Source: Sisyra terminalis (lineage: Eukaryota; Arthropoda; Insecta; Neuroptera; Sisyridae). Taken from it: a stretch of DNA of 64,000 bases. The DNA lies in contig OY292275.1 in assembly GCA_958496175.1 (NCBI GenBank), forward strand, positions 37,215,701-37,279,700, in the 5' to 3' direction. Positions 48,371-61,737 of the stretch are shown piece by piece. A program made the position numbers and the translations under genes. The notes under the pieces were generated by a model. The model saw nothing but the letters and a program-made list of their open reading frames with translations, did no database searches and had not been told where the DNA came from. Position 1 is the stretch's first letter. The number at the start of each line of letters is the position of its first letter.

Positions 48371-51166
48371 CCAAATTACCTTATAATGAACATTAACCGA
48401 ATGATTCTATTAGACACAAGATTTTTTCCTAAATTATATTTAAATACATATTTCAAAATGAAAAGTTATTACCAAATGAAGAAAATGTTTATAATTTTTG
48501 TACAATGATTACAGAAGAAAAGTAAAGACACCTTTTATTTATATTTTGAAGCGCATTTAAAAACGTGCCAGATTTTTAATTTTTATCGGTCGATTTAAAT
48601 CAATATTTTCATCTTGTTCATATAGATACTATATACCAATATGCGTCTATATAGTATTGTTTAAATAGTCAAACAACAATAAAGGGGTCATTATTCAAAG
48701 GAATTCAACGGTTCAGTTCTTCAAAAAAGAAAAAAAAAACTATCAATCAGACTAACTCATTAAATACTCAACGAGGAAAATATCTAAAATAAATAAAGCA
48801 ATTATTGTAGAATTTTAAAATACTACATTCAAAATATATATTTTCATAAATTCATATATTATCCTTGAATACAGACAAATAATCTAATGACAATATTTAA
48901 TAATCAAATTCTCTAAATAAATATAGTTCAAATAAATACGAAAGAATTTACTCCGTTTTCGCTTTGTATATTCAGCTATTTATTTATTTTATTTATATTT
49001 CTATTATTTACATTTTTGATAAGACATTCTATTATAAATTTGATCGAACATTAGTTTCATTGTTCCGTAGATAAGCACAAAGGTACCTACCTACTTATAC
49101 GTATTATATATTGTATACGTTCCGGTGCCTTGATGATTTGTCGATCTTGAATTACCGGCTGAGTAGAATTATTTTTAATTGTACAAAAATGAAAAACAAG
49201 ATCAAGGTGGACAAAGTCGTTCAAAATGACCAGAAAAAGTGATGGAAACAATTTTAAGTGCCTTCATTAATGCTATCATTAAATCATTTTAATATTTATA
49301 AAACGAATAATGAGTTCGGTTTTCTTTGAAAAGTTACTGTATACACATTGTCAAATATATTCTTTTAAATGTACTTATGCTCATGATAATAATTTTCATG
49401 AAATTCAAGTTTTTAGGCAGACTAGACAAATATACTTATACTCTATACTCTCTGACACTCGCGATTTCGGCTGCGTAAAATTGTAATGTCTCAACAAAAA
49501 TTTTTGTTAAAGGTCATTGTTCGCCATGTAGCCATGAAATATAGGAGTTGTGACAATTTTACTTGTTAAAAAATACCCATGTCTCAAAAATATACATTTG
49601 GTTTTTGTACTTTAGAGAACGCCTTTCTCATCAATTATAAGTTTAAGTTAAATATTATGATCTTATTTTATTAAATTTTTTAATACTTAACCAATGATAC
49701 TCCGCACAATTATGTAGATTGAATCGTTTTTTTACTTCAATTATAGGTAAGGAATGACTTTCCTTATTATTCTTCAGTATTGATATTATTTTTATTAAGA
49801 TGTGTCAGCATCTCTGTACATAGGCTTGACTTCCTTGTTATTACTGCAAACTTAGTATTTAAAAACCAAATTAATGCTTCAATGATGCAATCCAGCGTGT
49901 CAATTTTGACTTTATACGATCCCTTATCATTGAAAAACATTTCCGGTTATTTGGTAGAATATTAAAATACTTACTTTCTATATATTTGGAACTTTTAAAC
50001 CTTATGCTTTTGTAGGTTTTTGGGAGATATAAAGTTCTTGCTCTAGACCTTCCTTCGTATTCAAATTGTTTTTTATAATCCTAATAATGGTACATTAAAG
50101 ATTCCACTATGAAGCTATCTCTAATGCCAAGAATTGCATTTCCATCATTGTGCTCATTTATTTTACCTTTTAACTTATTTTGTAATCTGATCACTGTGTT
50201 TACTTTTTACACTCGCAGAAAGTGCGTGATAAACAGTTTTAAGACAATTGCATTAGGATACTTCGGAATTTATAAAAAATAAACAAGAAAAAACTTGTTT
50301 TTTTTAATCGAATCCGTAATGTGATTCTACATGTACACTTTATTTTCAGTGAAACAATAGGTGGTAGTTTAAAATCAAATTTCATCAAAATCAGTTCAGC
50401 TGTTCTTAGTTCAAAGTATATATAAATAAGTTTGAATGAATAAAGAATAAAAAAATAGAAAAATACATTTTCAAAGAAATTTTTATCCAGAAATTAGGGC
50501 AAAAATTATAATGAACATCCAGACATTAGAACTTCATACATTATTTCTATTTGTGCAATGCAAACATATACATCATATATATTTTATAGAAGAAAATTTT
50601 TGCCTGAAAAATCTAAAACACAAGTTGTCTTTTTACTGAAAATTTTACTTTATTCTCATTCGTAAGACTAGGAAATCAATTCCAACACTTAAAAAATAAT
50701 TATTTTTTTTGGCTTCTAGGTCTATTCCGTTTCTACAGAAAGAAACATTTCATTTGATTCTTTAATCTATATGATGCTATTTGATATTTTTTTATAATTT
50801 GAAAAAATTATAGTGCTCATTTGTGGTTGAAATTAGTATCTATCATGTCAAATATAGATAAAATAATAGTTTAGGACAATTTGGGGTGAAAGAACCATTT
50901 CTTTTAAGCTAAAATTACAAGAGTAGAATAAAAATGTTATTTCTATTATTTTACGTTTTAAATTGAGAGAAAGCAAGTGAGCTCAATTTCCATTCTTCAA
51001 AATTATTGCCTATCCTAGAAAAATCGGCAGTTAATTTTTTTTTTATTCTTTTTTTATTGTGAATGACCAACTGAGGTTTGGTACCTATATTAGGGAAATT
51101 CTGGAGCTTCAGCAACCCTTGTTATAGATTCATAACAAGTTTTAAACCCTTGTAAAGAGTTAGAAT
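48371..51166. other. A+T-rich DNA without identifiable gene
   Basis: Nothing recognised on either strand beyond short chance frames. Confidence 0.55.
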
Positions 51167-51444
51167 CATAGAGGTGTAGTATAGAGTGCTCATGTTGTAT
51201 ATAACCAATACTTTCTTCGTGGCCAGTCGAATCACATCAAATTTCGGAGATAATATATCTTTGTACCTATATTGGTCATGCGCATAGTGTGGAGTGTGCA
51301 TCTCTATACTGTTGCCCTCTGACAACGGCCATTTTTGATCGAGCTTATTGAAGTGAAATGCCAGTTGGAGAGAGATAGGATCTCCAAATCACTAACTGTT
51401 CCAAATAATGTTAAACATAAGTCCTAAAGAGTTACATCTCTGTG
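51167..51444. mobile_element. MITE with CAnAGAGRTG ends, copy 2
   Basis: Left CATAGAGGTGTAGTATAGAG, right complement CACAGAGATGTAACTC, body homologous to 27885-28167. Flanks GTTAGAAT and GGCAGAAT share 6 of 8 bases, suggesting an 8-bp duplication and a hAT-type transposase. The open frame on the minus strand is accidental. Confidence 0.7.
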
Positions 51445-53680
51445 GGCAGAATTCCAATAAAAAGAACGCAATCGTAAGGAAAATTTATTGAAATTATCAT
51501 AATGCATATGAAATTCCACATATCATTGACATCAATAAAACCATAAAAAAATAGTATGCGTTTGCATTTTTCTATCTTCTTAAGTAATATTAAACGCCCG
51601 ATAGAGATTATGTTTTAATTCGCAATGCAATCATATATTTTATTGATTTTTTCAAGGCAACATTAGTTACATTTCAATTTTGAAAAATACTGAATAGTTT
51701 AATGAGGTTGTACCCTATTCACCTTATATCTAGATTAGATTAAATAATTTAATAAGCACGTTTTATAGTACTTGGCTCATTGGCCACAAGTGATCCAAAT
51801 CTTGGGATCTATCTTAAATTAGTTACAATTTTGAAAAAAATATTCCATGAAAATGTAATTGGAAAACTGCAACAAAAAAGTTAATAACTTTTTTTTCAAT
51901 AGAGCTGCTAATGCAAAGGTTAAATACATCAATAGAAAGTCGACCTTTAATAAACTTACTCAAAAGAAATAATTTTATGATGCTTTTATAAAAAAAGGTA
52001 AACAAATTATGACACGTTTATCAAACGAAAAAAAGTAATATGAACACTATTGCAAAAATGAAAATATCTCTAAAAATATTAACATTTATAATAATTATGT
52101 AGAACTTTCAAAGTTTCTAGTTTTTATAATATAAACTCTTAAAGACTTAGACATGATTTATAATTTAGCAAACCATTGTTAAAAACTATTTAATTCCAAG
52201 AAATAATTTCATAGTATCTGAATAAAAATTTATTGTACATACGTAATTCTTTTATGGAACGATAGGTGATTTAGATAATTTTATAATTCAAAATAATCCT
52301 GGAAATTGTAATTTTCATATTTCGAAAACAAGACAACTTAATAATTTTAAACAAAAAAAGAAATTGTAAAGATAAAATTTAATCCCAAGTTTTCGAGGTT
52401 AAAAAATACGTAAGAGACGAGACCATGTTATTATTTTATATAAACGAATATTTTTAAATAAATATAATATATATTAGTAAAAGTTAAGTTTTATACTAAT
52501 ATGATTGATATACTATCACGATAACATTCAGTCTGTTTATATAACAGTATAGCAGAAGTTTCAAGCTTTAGGTATATTACACTCAAAGTTCATCCACATG
52601 GATTCAACTGCGCATGACTTAAATTACATCCATATATCGAAAAGAGAGCTTTAATGGATTTTACAAATAAATCAAAATCAATCAAACAACAAATTTATCA
52701 GTAAAATTTTTTATTAGCATATTAAGATGTACCAATTATAAATTCCATAATTTATGTTAACAGAAAGAAATAACACAAACCGGTCGGAAGTTACTGCTTT
52801 CATATTAAGCTTCTCCAATATTTAACAAAAAAAATAATAGACTGTTTAGGTGTGAAAAATCCTATTACTGTATATTCTAATGCTGGTACAAGGTTATTTT
52901 ATTATAATTTTTATTGAAAACGATAATTTTATTATGATCCCGATTTGGTCATTAAGAATATTTCATATTTACATTAAATATGTGAGGTGTACCCTGAAAA
53001 TAAAAATGATCGTAAATTTATTTATATGACAAAATGAATAATTAATGAACTGTTGCGTTTTGAATAGAAATTGAAATGATTAGCTATAATTTTCTACGTG
53101 TGAGAGTTCAAATCCGCTAATATTTGATTAAAGCCTTTTTCTTCAATAAAAATGGAAATCAAATGGGTAAAATGTAAATAATCGTTCAAATCAATTAAAA
53201 TGAAAATGACTTTTGGCGATTTGGTATTAAAATTGCCTTTTTGTGCGACAAAAGAAAAAGTATCATTAAGGATTTGAATAATTATTTCCTTATTGAAATG
53301 CTAATTTTCAATTAAACGGTCTTACTCTTTTTTTCAAATTATTCTGTTAATTGGTTGTGGAGTACAAAAACTATATATATGTCAGGTTACATCTTTCGCA
53401 ATAGTGTACGCAAACTTTTTAATTTCAGGTTGCCAGAATTTTGGTTTATTTTTGGAAAAAAAAACACAACTTTTACAAATCCATTTACCAATCAAAATGA
53501 GTGATTTTGTTGTACTTCAATTGCTGGTCATGATTTGTTTTAAATTTATTATTTTATTAAAAAAATAAATAAATGTGAATAAAAACACCAACCTTCATAA
53601 ATTATTTGCGTTAAAAAGGTACATTTTTATTATATTGAGCTCTTTTTTTCTTACATTTTACTTTTTTTTTCTCTAAAATA
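51445..53680. other. A+T-rich DNA without identifiable gene
   Basis: Nothing recognised on either strand. Confidence 0.55.
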
Positions 53681-54290
53681 CGTACCCTATACCGATAAGG
53701 CAACAAAATTTTAAGCTTAAATTATTCGAAATTTTCTTTTGCCAATCGATAGAAAATTGTTCGTAGAGGTTTGTGAAAATATCTGTTTCGTTTGTGGCAT
53801 TGTAGTTTAATAGTAACTAATTAATTATGATAAATTAAAACTTTGGTCATTGAAACAGAAAAATGTTTAGTAAACTGAGTTTTAAGCAACATATAAAGGC
53901 AAAAATTATGAGTAATTTAGAAAATTATTGTTCAATAATAAAACAATCAGAAACAGCAACGAAAAATTAACATAGCTCCTCCCTCCAACCAACCGAAAAA
54001 TTCGAGAAAAATAATATATTTAAAAATTTATATTTTTTCTTAATTTGTATTTTCGCCATATTTTCAAAATAAACAAACATCGAAATAGCATTAAAGACGC
54101 TTTTAACCCACACATTTTCAACGTTTGTGAAAATCAAATTTTCCTTATTTACTACGAAACTATTTTGTCACAAACGAAATGGATTCTTTTACAAATCATT
54201 ATGAACGATTTCTCATCGATTGGCAAAAGAAAATTTTGGAAAATTCAAACCTTAAAATTTTGTTACCTAATTGGTATAGGCTATAGTACG
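53681..54290. repeat. Inverted repeat, about 140-bp arms
   Basis: The left arm (CGTACCCTATACC, GGCAACAAAATTTTAAG, TTTTCTTTTGCCAATCGAT, TTTCGTTTGTGG; 53681-53822) pairs with the right arm (54148-54290) with moderate mismatches. The space between is A+T-rich. It is probably an old foldback element; the 108-codon open frame at 54045-54371 overlaps the right arm and is not a gene. Confidence 0.65.
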
Positions 54291-55712
54291 TTTGAAGTTA
54301 AATTATATTCCTTTGTGTTTTCTGAATCAAATTTTAACGCAATATTTAAAAGAATTCTAAATTATCTGTAGTAGGTAGAGCTCTTTGTTTAAATAATATT
54401 AAAATCTGTCTTTATCTTAAAATTTCAAGTATCTTATTGTTCAATTTAGGTTTGTAGTATTCTAAATTAGAGCTAATTTTTTGTCTGCTTTATGTCTAGA
54501 CTCATTTCAAAAGTAGCCGTTTTTTTGGTGTAAATGATAAAACTGATTGGCAAATTTGTATAAATATAGGCTTACATAATTTAGTGATCTAATATTAGGT
54601 ATAAATTAAATTAATTATTTCTAGTTTTTCTATATTTTTAAGTGCTTTTTAAACCTAAGGTTCTTTATTGATATTAACGATGATCGTATTATAAAAAATT
54701 AATAAACAAAAAATATACATCAAAGTATCCTCAAATAATCAACTTGTAATTTGTATTTGTAATTTACATTTCTTATTTGAATTGAACATTGTAAAAGAAT
54801 TTACTTATGTGCCGTTTTATTGACTAGATCCAATCTTATTGTTGAATATATAATTAAATTCAAAATTACTTACAAATGTTATGTAACCGATTGAAAATTC
54901 TTTTGTACTTATACAGCGTTTTACGCACGAACTCACGTAATTGATAATCTAGATTGAGAATAAAAAAATGTTTGATTTAATAATCTATTTAAGTATACGT
55001 ATGTTGATTTGAAGAAAAAAAAATTCACGAGATACCGATTTTAAACAGAAGACATAAATTAAAAAGGATTAGAATTATATAAAATGATTGTAATTGGTAC
55101 TTGATATATAATTGTTGTATGATGCTGCTCGTGTATAATATTTTTTATTGTTGCAAAAATTAACAGTGAAAAAACATAAGAAGTAGAAAGATAAAATAAT
55201 TATAATAATAAAGTTAATGAAACGTTTTGCGTACCATTATTTTGCTCCTTATTATCATAACGATAAATGAATTATTCATGGGATAAGTTATAATTTGAGA
55301 ATAATTGTTACTCATTCGTTATTTTAATTTTGTTATTAATAGTTTTCATACAATCGTTTATGATTGATACTCAATAAAATTTATTAGGTGATTGGCTACA
55401 TGAAAATGGGGAAAAAATAGAAAAAAGTGGAAAACTTGGAAACCATCTTGATGTTAAAGCATTAACACTTGTGGTAGAGATTAACACTTGAAGGTATAGA
55501 AAAAAAAGATGAAGGATATCTACTAAATGTTTTGTATTTTTTTTTCTTTTTGAGTTTAAATCTTTAAACTATCAAAGTGCGATATAAATAGACATAATTG
55601 ATTTATCTAGGCACAAAAACAATAGACACAGTAGGTATACGTTGAACATTAGAAAAGAGGGGGTGTTTTTGAAGTTTTGTTTTCGACTTTTATAGTTTTA
55701 CAATTAAATATC

Positions 55713-55779
<67 letters not shown>

Positions 55780-58075
55780 CAGTACAGTTCATAATGGATC
55801 ACAATATTTTACTTTAGTTAGGTATATCTTTATGAATATAATATATCTGATAGATGAATAGATCAATAGATATATCTTTAAGAAGTTTTGCAAGAAAAAA
55901 TTGAAATATGGCTAAAGTTTATCTTTAAAAACCATGTTAGCTATTTATGAAACTAAAAAAAGTCTTAATAAAATGTAATAATTTTTGAAAACGATTAAAC
56001 GAATATATCTTCTTTTCAACACAATAATAACGACGCACGTAATAACAGCAAAAAAAAATATTTTAGTACAAAAATTTTTAGAATTTCGAGTAGATTATTA
56101 TACTTATCAAAACCGTTTATTTACATATTTCGTCCAAGATATATATATTTTATCATCGTTTTGCATCACATCCTTCACACCTCGTCTTTAATTTTAATCC
56201 TAAATAGTAATATAATAATGATCCTAAATATTATACTAATTGCTTAGATTATTATCTTCAATAAATATACAAAATTATTTTTAAGGTTTACTAAATAAAT
56301 TTCATTTTAGTGTTTAACCATTGTTAGTTTTTTTGGAAAAACTAATTTATTTGGTTTCGCTTGGTTTTCCCTAAATTGCAGTTTGAAAAAATATCTGATT
56401 TTATTTATTATAATTCATTCACAAAAATATATACTATAAGTATAATAATTTAATGATCAGATATTTAGAAACAGAGAAATTATTTTTAGGTTTAGGTGTA
56501 AGTTAATGGTACCTAATTATTTAGCTAGGAAAACATATACTAATGACCTAAACTATTAAAATATTTAATGTGAATTGGCAAAAGGTTGAAATTTCAACCG
56601 GATTTAAGTAATTTCCTATTGTAAATTCAAAGTTTAAATGTAATTTTAAAATAACTGAAAACAAAAATAAATATGAAGTTTTAAATATTTTTTCGATGTT
56701 ATTTGTCAAAAAATACAAAAAAAAAATCGCCATTGTATACATATTGTAAAATCGCATATATGAACATCACAAAAGAAGAAAGACATATTAAGAAATATAC
56801 ATTTTTACATACATACTTTTTTAACGAAAACAAACAATTTATTATACATACGTAGTGAACTAATAAGAGCAACTTGAAATGAACAATTGCTACAGATATA
56901 TTTTCCAAAACAAGATAAATATTTACTTTGCCAAAACTTATCGCTAAATCTACTTAAAATAATCCATTTGACTTTTTACCAAAATAAGAATTATTTTAGA
57001 TTATAAAAATCGCTTCATTTAAAAAAAAATACTAACGATGAAAACATCTTACGATAAACGAGATGAACTTTTCTTAGTGAAAAAATTTACCACACTTAAT
57101 AATAAATTAGTATCTTCTTAACTAGTCTTACATTGTTGGAAGATTTTTACAAAATTTTCTGTAAAGAATTCGTATAACCATTAAGTTGACAAAACGTGAT
57201 TTGTAAAAAATCTATTCACGATTTGCGTTTTTGAAAAAACTTACTTTTATTACAATCATTGTCTAATTAAAGAATTCCAACTACAGTTAATTCTTCTTTT
57301 TACACAGAATTTATTTTTTATTATTCTACATACCTTTAGATATCATTCAAAAGATGAATTTACACACTTATAATAATTCTTTATTATCGGTACGTTGACA
57401 AAAGTGACCATACCAAAAATAAATAAGAAATGAGTTAGCATGCTTGAATATGTTAAAGAACCAATTATATTAAAATAATTTAGCTGATACACAGAAAAAA
57501 AAATAGTCAAAATTACAATTTATCACCGTAATCTAGGACTAGACTTTCATTAACATAGTCTTTACAATATTCTATTTTAAATTTTATCATACATACATTT
57601 CAATTTTAACGTTATAACATAATAATCATAACAATAGTTTTCTGTAATAAATACCAAAACAAATAGTACGATGCAAGATTGGAAATGTTTCTGTAAGTGC
57701 AACTCAATATATTCAATATACATATACCATACACAAGTAAAAGAAACAGAACTACTTATATCTCTGTCCCTGGCTTCTCAACTTGAATATGGACTTAGAC
57801 ATGAACTATTTTTACGAACAAGTAATACGTTCGTTTAGGTGCAGTACTGTAATAACGAATAACAAAAATGACAATATATTACTAAAATAATTTTTTCTAC
57901 AATTTTTTTTCCTGTGTACAAATTACAAACATGATTTTTACTTATGACCAAAACTTATGAAAATCTAAAAAACTTGATATTTCGTGTTAATATTCAATTT
58001 TAAAATATGATTGTAAAGAAATAAATTGGTTTTGTCTCTTGTACTTGTATCTTTCATGGTCTTCCTAAGATTTGA
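54291..58075. other. A+T-rich DNA, apart from the (TA)30 tract
   Basis: Small frames of Ile/Tyr/Phe-rich composition only. If IP3K has a far upstream start, this is intronic. Confidence 0.5.
55719..55778 (+). repeat. (TA)30 microsatellite
   Basis: Sixty bases of uninterrupted TA. Confidence 0.95.
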
Positions 58076-58441
58076 GGAATCATCCATAAATTACGTCACA
58101 ATTGAGGAGGGAGGATCAAAAACTTGGTTACATCACATGCTAAAATTTAAAATATTACAGGCCATAAGCACAAGATTATTTAGTTTTAAAGTTTTATTAA
58201 TCTACCTTATTAATATACCTTTATCGTTTCCAAACTAGTCTTATGTTTTATCTAGTATTTAAAATATTTGACTATGTTGAGTTTATTAAATATTTTATAA
58301 CTTTAATGGAATTAAAAAGATATTGAAACTGCGTTTTATTTTTATTATTTTTAATTATAACACTGAAAGAAATACGACGTCACACTAAACGGAAGGAGGA
58401 TTAATCGTAAAATTTGTATGACACAATTTATGGATGGCTCC
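58076..58441. mobile_element. MITE with CATCCATAAATT ends
   Basis: GGAATCATCCATAAATTACG on the left and the complement GGAGCCATCCATAAATTGTG on the right form inverted ends; GACGTCACAC and GAGGAGGGAGGATCAAAAAC lie just inside. ATCCATAAATTACGTCA termini are widespread in insect MITEs as I recall. No clear target duplication. It lies 1.2 kb upstream of the first visible IP3K exon and may be intronic. Confidence 0.6.
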
Positions 58442-59630
58442 GTATTTATTTTACCTATAAAACGTATGATTGCTATTGACTTTTTATTATGCTCTACTGA
58501 ATCATTCTTTTATCAATGCAGACATCAATTGTTAAATTGTTATTGTATTAATACTTTTAGTGAATTACATTTTTCACGGTTGTTTTTTTTTTCTTTTTTT
58601 TTTTTTGGATTTGCGATATTAGAATTTAAGTGAAAGAGAAACAACCACATAAAATTTAAAAAAAAATTCTCAATTTATTATTTAAAAATTGGGAATTTTA
58701 ATAGGTTATTCAAATTCTAGGTAAATATTTTTACTTGTGAACAGGTATTTGAAATAATATTAAAAACCTTAAAAATTCTTATCAACTTTCAAATATTTTA
58801 CATTTTTACACTCCTACCACTAACGAGAAATCATCTCAATTATTTAACTAAGTATATGATTTCTTTATAACGGAAAATACGGAAAAGCAACTTTAAAAGT
58901 AGGTAGAAGAGAGATTATTAATGTTATTATGGCAGTAAAATGCGTGACATTCAAAATGATTTATTTGCTTCTCATAAAAGACTTATATTCCTCAAGACCT
59001 CGTTTATTATTTTTAAAAATTACTCTGCTGATCTTCATTTCAATCGATTCGATCATTTAAATGGATGACCAACGTAAATTTTATAACTAAAAACCTTTAA
59101 TATTGAATTGATTAATTTTGCAAATATTGAAATCGACATTTAAAAGAATATTTGTTGTTGTAACATTTATTGCTGCTAGTTATTTTAGATTTGAAAAAGA
59201 AAATTGCTCCCTTTCAATGTAATTATCTCGGACGTCTTTATTGTAAAAATTGCATATTTAATTATTCTAACTACAATATTTATGCTAATTGAAAAAATAA
59301 AATGATTTATAGATTGAATGCATTTGCTCTAAATGGTCATATTTGATATGAAATGAAGAGGAAAAAAATGTAAACGCACATATTTTTTTGTAATATAAAA
59401 TCAGAAACGCAAATTAGCACAACTAGTTGTAGTTTAGATTTTTATTGAGTATCTTCTCGAATGTTACAAATATGTTTCTGATTTTAATATTTTGTAATTA
59501 TATTTGTAATTATTTCTTCAAAATTTCATTACGATGCGTCTTCACGTGGTTTTGGTCGTTTGATTTCCTAGTAATAGTTATAGTTCTATTTTCTTTTAGT
59601 TTAATCTAATTATTTTTTTTCTTGTTATAG
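58442..59630 (+). other. Probable upstream intron of IP3K
   Basis: The first visible exon opens at an acceptor (TTTTTTTTCTTGTTATAG), so the sequence to its left should be intron. No matching donor exon was recognisable within the window. Confidence 0.5.
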
Positions 59631-59894
59631 ACTGGAGAGAAAAGCCTAGACTTAAGTGATATATGGAAAACGCGTCATGGAAATTCATTATCTTCAATTT
59701 CTGCCTCAACTTGTGCAAACCAAAAATCTGGAATTTCTTCAGCGACGACCAAACAATCGTCCGTAACCAGTAGTTTCAAACGGTGGCGCAAAACAAATAG
59801 GGTGAACAATGCTACAAATTCGAATAAAAATGCAACAAACCAAAATAATGTTGCTCGCGACGACGAAATGTCCTTATTGAAATTCCTAGCAATT
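59631..59894 (+). CDS. IP3K: IP3K internal exon, low-complexity linker
   Basis: The exon starts after CTTGTTATAG and ends before GTAAGT, and reads 88 codons in phase 0. It encodes a Ser/Thr/Asn-rich linker ending in DDEMSLLKFLAI, which leads into the kinase domain. The basic stretch SFKRWRKTNR could be part of a calmodulin- or actin-binding region, as vertebrate IP3Ks carry calmodulin sites N-terminal to the kinase core; that is an inference, and the spacing is not canonical. Confidence 0.82.
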
Positions 59895-61737
59895 GTAAGT
59901 AAATTCAATAAATAATTTTTAATAATCTCAAGGCGTAAATCAGAAATTTTTTTTTCAATCTTCCGATTTTGTAGTCTATAATTTAAATCAATTTTAGGAT
60001 ATCAATAACCTTTTAAGTGGGCGTTTTTAACAGATAGTCCACACCTTTCTCCAGCTTCGTTCTAATTAAGATAAAAAAACTTTAGTCTTATACTAATGGT
60101 TGTTGGATCAAATGAATTAGAAATGTATTCTTTGTGATTTGCATATTTAAAATATTAAAAGTGTTAAATTTATTTGATATTTTCCAAGTGTTTGTGTGAT
60201 AATATGTGTGTATGTTGAAAATCAAGCCGTAAATGATCAAAACTTCCTGTTCCTGACTTCCAATATAATCCATCAAATAGATCATAATCAATGAAAAATA
60301 AATGTTAGTAAAATTAATAAATGTTAAACGTAACCTTGTCGGATAGTATTTTATGTTCAATCGCTTCACCTCGCTCTTTATAAAAATAATGTTCGATTTC
60401 AATATTATTTTTCTTCTTTTTCAGAATGCTTTGGATTTGACTGCCCCTGCTAGTGATATTTTATTGAAAAATCGAAGCGATCAATGGTTCCAATTAGCGG
60501 GACATCCAGATAGCCTAGCCCCAGCCGGACCTGGAACAGTATGGAAAAAACGAGCTGGTGGTGCCGAAAATACCGAGCGGGAAGTGTACGAGGCGTTGTC
60601 GGCAGATCCGTTAATTCGCGATATTGTGCCAAAATATTTTCGTGAAGTTGAATACAATAATGAAAAGTTTATCGAACTGCAAGACTTGTTACACGGGTTT
60701 CAAGATCCTAATGTTATCGATATTAAAATGGGAACGAGAACGTTTTTAGAGTCGGAAGTAGCGAAGACTACGGCTCGTAGTGATTTGTACGAAAAAATGA
60801 TTTCGGTCGATCCAAATGCACCGACGGAAGAGGAACATCAACAGAAAGCCGTTACAAAGTTGAGATATATGCAGTTTCGGGAACAGCAGTCTTCATCTTG
60901 TAGCCAGGTAATTTAAAATTTTATGCTGCGATAGTATTTTGAAATAAGCAAGGCTTATATTGTGTAGCAAAAAGAAATCAATTAATTAATTTACCTCCTC
61001 CAATATCGGATACCATATACATGAAAAATCAAAATGATTTTTTTAAAAAATTATAATACTTGTTATTGGATTTTCAAGGACTTAACACAGAATTATAATA
61101 ACAAACTATAATCATTAAGCTTAAGAATATTATCAAGAAATGTTGTTGTCTATGTTAGTTTAAATCAATTTTTGCCAGCATACGAATACTCCAATTTTGT
61201 TATACCTGTTTCAAATAAGTTCTAAGTTATTATAATAACTAAAAAAAATATATAATATTTTTTCTTTTGTTATAGGGCTTTCGAATAGAAGCAATCAAAT
61301 CTCGAGGATCTCCGCCCGTAAAAGAACTGCAAAAAGTCAAGTCGCGCGATGGAGTCAAAACGACCCTCACACATTTTTTGGCTGGTCGCGAAAAGACTCG
61401 TTTACAAATCATCGAACGGTTAAAAGAAATTCGAACTAAATTTGAACAATCCGAGTATTTCCGTACCCACGAAATTATTGGATCGAGCATTTTTATGATG
61501 TACGATGATGATCATGTTGGTGTATGGATCATTGATTTCGCCAAAACAAACAAAGTGCCAGACGGCATATATTTAACGCATCGAAAACCTTGGGTACAAG
61601 GTAATCATGAGGAAGGCTTTCTTTTTGGAATGGATCAACTCATATCGGTGATGGAAGAAATCGATTTAATACAATCACACGTGAATGATCTTTGTAACGG
61701 AAATCATAATATAATAGATATGAAGACTGCATCTTGA
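59631..61737 (+). CDS. IP3K: Inositol-trisphosphate 3-kinase, C-terminal catalytic part (three exons)
   Basis: Joined exons 59631-59894, 60425-60907 and 61276-61737 give 402 residues ending at a TGA. The enzyme phosphorylates Ins(1,4,5)P3 at the 3-OH using ATP, ending the calcium-release signal and making IP4; it is a cytosolic or cytoskeleton-associated member of the inositol polyphosphate kinase family. Seen here: WFQLAGHPDS (about residues 109-118 of the visible part), the family signature P-x3-D-x-K-M-G as PNVIDIKMG (183-191), AVTKLRYMQFRE, then GFRIEAIK at an exon start, IIGSSIFMMYD (the SSLL-like motif, near 319) and WIIDFAK (the metal-binding Asp, near 336). Both introns are phase 0 with GT...AG borders. 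The 5' part is missing: exon 1 begins at a splice acceptor, not at a Met. The first 88 residues are Ser/Asn-rich and low complexity, with a basic SFKRWRKTNR patch. Family assignment is very sure; which insect paralogue is not known. Confidence 0.95.
59895..60424 (+). other. IP3K intron, 530 bp
   Basis: GTAAGT donor and TTTTTCAG acceptor, phase 0. The content is A+T-rich; open frames on the opposite strand here are chance. I see no repeat I can name in it. Confidence 0.85.
60425..60907 (+). CDS. IP3K: IP3K exon with the PxxxDxKMG kinase signature
   Basis: The exon starts after the polypyrimidine acceptor TTCTTCTTTTTCAG and ends at CAG before GTAATT, giving 161 codons, phase 0 at both ends. 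It carries the N-lobe: LAGH, GTVWKK (nucleotide-binding strand with Lys), the acidic REVYEAL helix, and PNVIDIKMG, whose Asp and Lys are needed for IP3 binding and catalysis in characterised family members. The open frame stops shortly inside the following intron (GTAATTTAA), consistent with splicing there. Confidence 0.95.
60908..61275 (+). other. IP3K intron, 368 bp
   Basis: GTAATT donor and GTTATAG acceptor, phase 0, joining SSSCSQ to GFRIEAIK. This join falls in the conserved segment linking the RYMQ(W/F)RE motif to GFRIE in the family, which supports the splice choice. No recognisable repeat inside. Confidence 0.85.
61276..61737 (+). CDS. IP3K: IP3K terminal exon with SSLL-like and IDFAK motifs
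   Basis: The exon starts after TTTTGTTATAG with GFRIEAIK and reads 153 codons to TGA. It carries the IP3-binding helical insert, the GSSIFMMYD strand and the WIIDFAK motif, where the Asp coordinates magnesium. Vertebrate paralogues mostly have IDFGK at this position; Ala here is a conservative change. The tail after the kinase fold is short (NGNHNIIDMKTAS), so the protein ends close to the domain end as in other IP3Ks. Confidence 0.95.
   Translation, partial: GFRIEAIKSRGSPPVKELQKVKSRDGVKTTLTHFLAGREKTRLQIIERLKEIRTKFEQSEYFRTHEIIGSSIFMMYDDDHVGVWIIDFAKTNKVPDGIYLTHRKPWVQGNHEEGFLFGMDQLISVMEEIDLIQSHVNDLCNGNHNIIDMKTAS

Noticed and set aside
54045..54371. 108-codon ORF
   Set aside because: It overlaps the right arm of an inverted repeat and has no recognisable domain or codon signature.
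60088..60402. 104-codon minus-strand ORF
   Set aside because: It lies in the IP3K intron antisense and is Ile/Thr/Asn-rich as expected from A+T-rich sequence.
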